From: a virus
Length of the DNA: 34,279 nt
IMG/VR virus record: IMGVR_UViG_3300023180_000198
Span: 1-34,279 of that record
Direction: 5' to 3' (one strand)
The notes under the pieces were generated by a model that was given only the letters and a program-made list of their open reading frames with translations, had not been told where the DNA came from and made no database searches. The translations under genes were made by a program, and so were the position numbers. Shown here piece by piece: positions 32,801-34,279 of this stretch (positions are counted from its first letter, which is position 1; each line of letters begins with the position of its first letter).

Positions 32801-34279
32801 TCACTGACAACAACAGCCATAGCAAGACTACTTAAAAATCCAACTTCATATGGTGTTGATTGGTATGCTCCGGTAGACACTAATAGTTTATTGGTAGCAA
32901 ACTCAAGTCGTTACATTGGTGATCAATCTAATTTTAGATTAAACTACAAAACCAAAGACGTAGATATTCCAACAAACTCGCAATGGTTAATGATCAAACA
33001 AAATGATCCTAACAAAAAAGTCGATGAAAGAATATGGAACAAGTTCACAGACAGTTTAAGTGGTCAAAACAGTCAAGGATTGGCTGTGCCTGATGTTTCT
33101 AATCTAAGTGAATTAAATCGTTATGGTAACAGTCTAAGACCTAGACAGTCTTGGTTTAAAGATGTGCTTGAAGCACGTAAAAACTTTGTTTATACTGCAA
33201 ACAAGATACTTGCTAATATTAATTTAGATGTTGATTTGCCTGAATGGCAACAAACTGTAAGCACCGAATTAAGTTTTAATAAAATTGATTATTTTGCTTC
33301 TGGCTATAACAGTTCAATTGTGATTGACAGAGAAGTTGATACTTACAACGACATGCTGAGTGCTACATTAACACCAGGTGAAGTAATCAAAGTTGATCTA
33401 GATTACAACAACAAGTGGGCCATTTACATCTATGGTAATAGACAACAGATACTTGGTACTGATGTTGCTACCTCTGGCAATGAACTAGTAAGAATAGCAA
33501 ACCAAACAGCAACAGTCGAACTAAATTCAACTTTTTACACCAGCACAGATTCAAATGTACAAGCTGAAATTAGAGAAATAATGTCTACTATGTACAGCTA
33601 TATTTTTGCAGGTAGTAGAAATGTGTATCTTAACACACTGCTGTTTAGTGGTATCAATACTGTGTTTTCACAACACAATGAAATTGATTGGCTAATTAAA
33701 ACCACATATTTTGATGTGGTACAAGAAGATCAAAGTTTATCACAACTGGTAAGTTATCAACCAGATACATTTACCTATCTAAAAGATTATATAAACGAAG
33801 CAAAACCATATCACAGTAAACTGATTAATTACTTGAGCAAAAAGACTACACCGGTTGAATACGCAAATACTTCTGTAGTTGATACCTTGTCGTTTGCTCA
33901 AACATTGGTTTTTGATAGAACTACTAAAGATATAGAATTACTTTCTAACACTGCGGCCACAGATGCTGATCAATTGTTGGAATTAAAAAATAAATCTCAA
34001 TTGACATATCCACCCGACAACAGTGCTATTGAAAGAATTGGAAAATATTTCTATGCAGATGAATTAAATGCATTAGATACTTCAAACACATCTGCTGTTG
34101 AGAGTTTTATGAGTATGTTAAGAGATAAAATTGCACCATTTAGAGATGCAGACTTTGATGCTAACACATTTGTAACTACCGGTAACCCAGAATGGTATCA
34201 GTCACTGTTACAATCAACTAACTCATGGCAAGCAAATGTAAACTACACACCAAACGTAGAAATTGACAGTAACTCGTTG
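23882..34279 (+). CDS. 7: Giant baseplate wedge initiator, gp7-like, C-terminus beyond the window
   Basis: The frame opens at ATG 23882 (overlapping the gp6 stop) and, at all positions checked, stays open to the last base: 3466 codons without a stop, more than three times T4 gp7 (1032). The N-terminus (DSTALSFLPEVFQTEKLKNF; NRLFNQKYYSFSPPIDYDKF; NYDNYYWYPSQD) and repeated PWD/W-rich segments resemble marine T4-like gp7. A recurring style of beta-domain is visible: N-terminal scaffold, a cupredoxin-like insert near residues 781-885, a central region with repeated GWIF/AAKEFLFW segments, a glycine-rich GGxGY insert near 2314-2500, and a C-terminal region with PYHSKLI. It would form the wedge arms from which fibres hang. 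Naming as gp7 comes from position after gp6. Confidence 0.85.
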   Translation, partial: MSYHDNNDIESNVELSNVQVSNANVESNSGIVSTDSTALSFLPEVFQTEKLKNFFDGTVEQVLRKPNDEKTTEYIGRKTDVYFDSSKDNYKIEKTKNRQNYQLEPGIVLKDNDSGETTNAIFYNEILDHIDHENGIVSNQNRLFNQKYYSFSPPIDYDKFVNYDNYYWYPSQDLNVPSIVVDGTTENFTANNSQTTFTLESAITETIIQKFVETDKNNSLSDTANIVFNLSNYFNSDTDIVKLDGSVFTSYTANNTNKTITFSTGDIDSNSIVEVFYITDVIKVNGITVDYDNYTALGKTLVLSTASSANDVVEISHNVRPDLILGNKEYVSPNNIKFSSGMLIKFNDAYLIDIQGQYQSQKFFVEGVNSASGIEFVELSTEPELFLADELLPWDSADSIGLADENGGWDSARWSSVSDITNPDYITIERGSRDNNPWSRTNGWIHKDNLTNYRTLQQTVNVFHPWDAVTDDIRGFDTGFWDVTTDTQETTFQLDNSRKGRRPIIEFEKNIKLYNYGTQHAVTVDVLADDDTVDDINGSSTYTVDGINIEDDMLILFRNSDFETTLVPWSGDAYPWDHDSDANVATGGPTGGDQGWDITGADFDVSSSVWQVTGHSTGNIQLVKYNNIATDFNISDGSKITVRLGTTYQGKEYYWDGFSWIESQAKDSINSAPLFDIYNNAGELISDGSPEAGNKIFGYEVGTGSNDPYLKFPLTYENYNTVGDIKFKNHLADANSTHGHLNYKKYIYKNKLQDTFYYTVIVHPSKRNTGNKYFIDNIEQQNLVFIKGNKYVLDLSDSSFSATGFSGLNHQFALSETPDGRWNSGTRYDTNVKYFIDDVQVLPADFYNSFASAEKRRIEFLPDQETPDQLYYYCVHHENMGGEIRTVENNISSLVDATVIEYQNEWVLKKEKSYQKVIQEFIVDSESNKNTFVLDATIAGDAVAKVYVNNKQLEYKVDYTISKNQIINTTNNISEGSHVLVKWQTLENKQLKSAYYEIPKNLSNNPQNKSVISYSFSDYLSHFYSTISNQSNLVGLASENNSYRDTQKDISQGDVILQHTAPLMKAGVHVNSLSRDLIKSIKLAQTDYTKFKNQFVTKAQSIIDSSDTSVLTDSELVDTILKEMNANKKATSKWSHSLMLAYGDTKQTQSITIDSTNKTWNTFSQGLPQVFVQDAQGFHQQSGEPGLEIDFRFDPATEKQTKSLYIYQNNKQLLMNHDYILDNSNSTTSIVFIADIRPDIGDVIRIEYFADKQPAWIPATPAKLGMTGLYKPEQTVDNGHAETTFYFIQGHDGSLTLNYGNDIDRALLELEKRIYNDCENKFIDPDYVPALSYQTLVSNYFNKKDYSYKDYTNIIRSQMHSWFVFNKVDWELNDSTNNNWRAWNWSSVANLEGDRTPGHWRGIFKKFYGTEKPHTHPWEMLGFTTKPLWWDRNYSWTSFTKRQKLINDIENGIIIAGERENLSDLSYTDKNNPYRHENFSSFVPVDISGNVLNPWAIGLCNKLPQGTNTELSWRIGDLSPAELAFYRNSAYPFALVSTIALMKPAEFFELFFDTLNSATATINKNNVYDKNTNLRQSNNVKVHRELDNSSVVVGTGYQQYISENIINNSSNVEINYGNIIRNSVPQLIHKQSAFIDFGSYKAQAESYSPTAQRTSVFIPTDDIDHLTHVSTPIQGSSYSAVVIEKTIHGYRVSGYDIGKNYFESTVSDINGLSVSVNIGGTPINIPSYTPNQTVAVDSFVRYEGAVYKATQPHVTGDIFEPKYYQSVKNIPITGGASATYYKQIKNNKVAKIEYGTEFKTIQEVFDFLVNYGRKLESDGWIFDEYLKEQNETSNWLYAAKEFLFWSLGSWSNGSLLTLSPSANRIKFKPKSGVVSSVEDVVGNTYSILDKNGAPVPAEDTQILRDGSQITIRHYNKTPLYFVNLYARELEHITVFNNTTTFGDKIFDPILAVRQPRLKQTLLRTKDWYGKYEANGFIIDSNAGIISNFETSTRDMTRYLDVDKPINNEILNETGLHTIGYQNRENLKNLEILDENQTKFYQGFIRQKGTENSIDKLLRSDVISDRQDINLYEYYAFKIAEFGGSGVNQSIEFKLDSTKIKNNPQLISFLPTSDSVVTTDVETDNIITIDVDDTENWIKKPDGDKTTTDLFSVRSEKFEMPTAGYVHVKDTTYQVFDKSNLNLHYQTNANSNIQLGSTYWIAYDNNRDWNVYRLSNLSQSIDGIVSADPLTVTVDDSTGNLISNVGETVDVVIPKHTDSNSNVVLDMVHGSKTLTLVESDQTISKTFALTDLLGSGADVTASGTADQVQKFIVKSGGTGYSAGDTVTVAGSGGSSAVGNVATVDANTGAITSITLSSGGAGFYAEPTDISILTGNTASAGANAVIRLKGNNPTYYAVGTLADTNTFVNGETVTDNLGNTATLLNTFTGAGITHLLLTNESGSSFGTATYIAGATANLSTISNVTTLPSANISDTDYDDFDKTFGGLLSLQVNAGGSGYINPNVEFNDTANSNVAGEVITANGSVTSAYITDPGYGFQQVLGTEATLAVEVLDRVDSANAVTLDFDDKLIKCSTISNIAVTVNNEFDTTNNGSARINVTDSANITFASNIDLTANTVTTALSNNLTDRSTSNVQLEFYLDAGTSASEGNVTVSLNYKKITYSVADTTGNSATANTVVDSYFNSSSHPLYFYKDVRLASRNNGIDQSNVGSNLSATVNDFVSNVCSDITFIEGDKIWLDNGGNNNWYTLTMTSNASVKTAYDNLATNANIETSITVGSDYWIIHSDVNYDSIESSVFESTARTNKNKSQINSNLFYRSKVVDVENRSRQTDFEIWDPIKRLFPGEAEREIKFISSVDPAVYTNSSDPNRDVDVTAWGQENVGRVWWNTSTVKYLEYENYNLDYKQQYWGKTFPGSTFGVYEWTESTQTPEKYTGSGTPINNTDYSTVSTTNKQNITTVKYYFWVKNSDIVPNVNWRSLTTTAIARLLKNPTSYGVDWYAPVDTNSLLVANSSRYIGDQSNFRLNYKTKDVDIPTNSQWLMIKQNDPNKKVDERIWNKFTDSLSGQNSQGLAVPDVSNLSELNRYGNSLRPRQSWFKDVLEARKNFVYTANKILANINLDVDLPEWQQTVSTELSFNKIDYFASGYNSSIVIDREVDTYNDMLSATLTPGEVIKVDLDYNNKWAIYIYGNRQQILGTDVATSGNELVRIANQTATVELNSTFYTSTDSNVQAEIREIMSTMYSYIFAGSRNVYLNTLLFSGINTVFSQHNEIDWLIKTTYFDVVQEDQSLSQLVSYQPDTFTYLKDYINEAKPYHSKLINYLSKKTTPVEYANTSVVDTLSFAQTLVFDRTTKDIELLSNTAATDADQLLELKNKSQLTYPPDNSAIERIGKYFYADELNALDTSNTSAVESFMSMLRDKIAPFRDADFDANTFVTTGNPEWYQSLLQSTNSWQANVNYTPNVEIDSNSL
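26222..26536 (+). other. Cupredoxin-like domain within the gp7-like protein
   Basis: Residues about 781-885 follow the pattern of small blue-copper-like domains: FIKGNKYVLDLSDSSF, then LNHQFALSETPDGRW with H810, then LYYYCVHHENMGGE with C874, H877 and M880. A lone His plus C-x2-H-x2-M is the type 1 copper ligand set. Similar segments occur in marine phage virion proteins. Copper binding is inferred. Confidence 0.6.
30821..31500 (+). other. Glycine-rich beta-repeat insert in the gp7-like protein
   Basis: Residues about 2314-2540 contain repeated GGxG(Y/F) units: SGGTGYSAGDTVTVAGSGG, SSGGAGFYAEPTDI, AGGSGYINPNVEF and DPGYGF, with Ala/Thr/Val-rich strands between. Such repeats are common in tail fibre and baseplate adhesins. 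The composition (Gly, Ala, Thr) differs from the Asn/Tyr/Lys-rich parts on both sides, which suggests a shuffled module. Confidence 0.6.

Noticed and set aside
1-34279. CRISPR array, insertion sequence or integrase
   Set aside because: No regular short repeats with spacers, no transposase or integrase motifs and no inverted-repeat-bounded element were seen.

Overview
The window is part of a marine T4-like (Straboviridae/Kyanoviridae-type) myovirus genome. The sequence is AT-rich, and recognisable counterparts of T4 genes 20, 26, 46, 47, 55, 48, 53, 5, 25, 6 and 7 are present, together with marine auxiliary genes (speD, clpP, a 2-oxoglutarate oxygenase). No photosynthesis gene lies in the window, so the host cannot be fixed from sequence; cyanobacteria or SAR11-like bacteria are both possible.

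Layout. (1) 1-3803, minus strand: a large putative tape measure protein, then the portal protein gp20, which runs off the left edge. (2) 3916-4970, plus strand: gp26-like tail/baseplate assembly gene with a second short frame reached through a canonical -1 slippery heptamer (T TTT TTC). (3) 4967-8933: accessory block with a methyltransferase, a gene-free and GC-rich stretch that folds like a structured RNA made from the minus strand, a Holliday-junction-resolvase-like nuclease, an AT-rich unknown, a Dps/ferritin-like small protein and an AspH-like oxygenase. (4) 8942-12611, minus: recombination pair gp46/gp47 and late sigma factor gp55. (5) 12719-17696, plus: baseplate genes gp48, gp53, a large hub-like protein and gp5. 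(6) 17697-19809, minus: SpeD, two tiny genes with unusually strong expression signals and twin terminators, an unknown, and ClpP. (7) 19927-34279, plus: gp25, gp6 and the start of a giant gp7-like wedge protein that is still open at the right edge.

Expression logic. Consensus sigma70-like promoters (TTGACA/N17/TATAAT type) precede gp47-gp46, gp55, the nuclease, the two tiny genes and the candidate RNA. T4-late-type (T/A)ATAAATA boxes precede the tape measure, gp26, gp48, gp5, gp25 and clpP. gp55 in the window would be the factor that reads the late boxes, and gp46/gp47 would supply recombination-linked DNA. The structural genes together build the tail (tape measure, assembly chaperone), baseplate hub (gp5, hub-like protein), inner cap (gp48) and wedges (gp53, gp25, gp6, gp7). 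All functional names rest on reading motifs and gene order by eye, without database searches.
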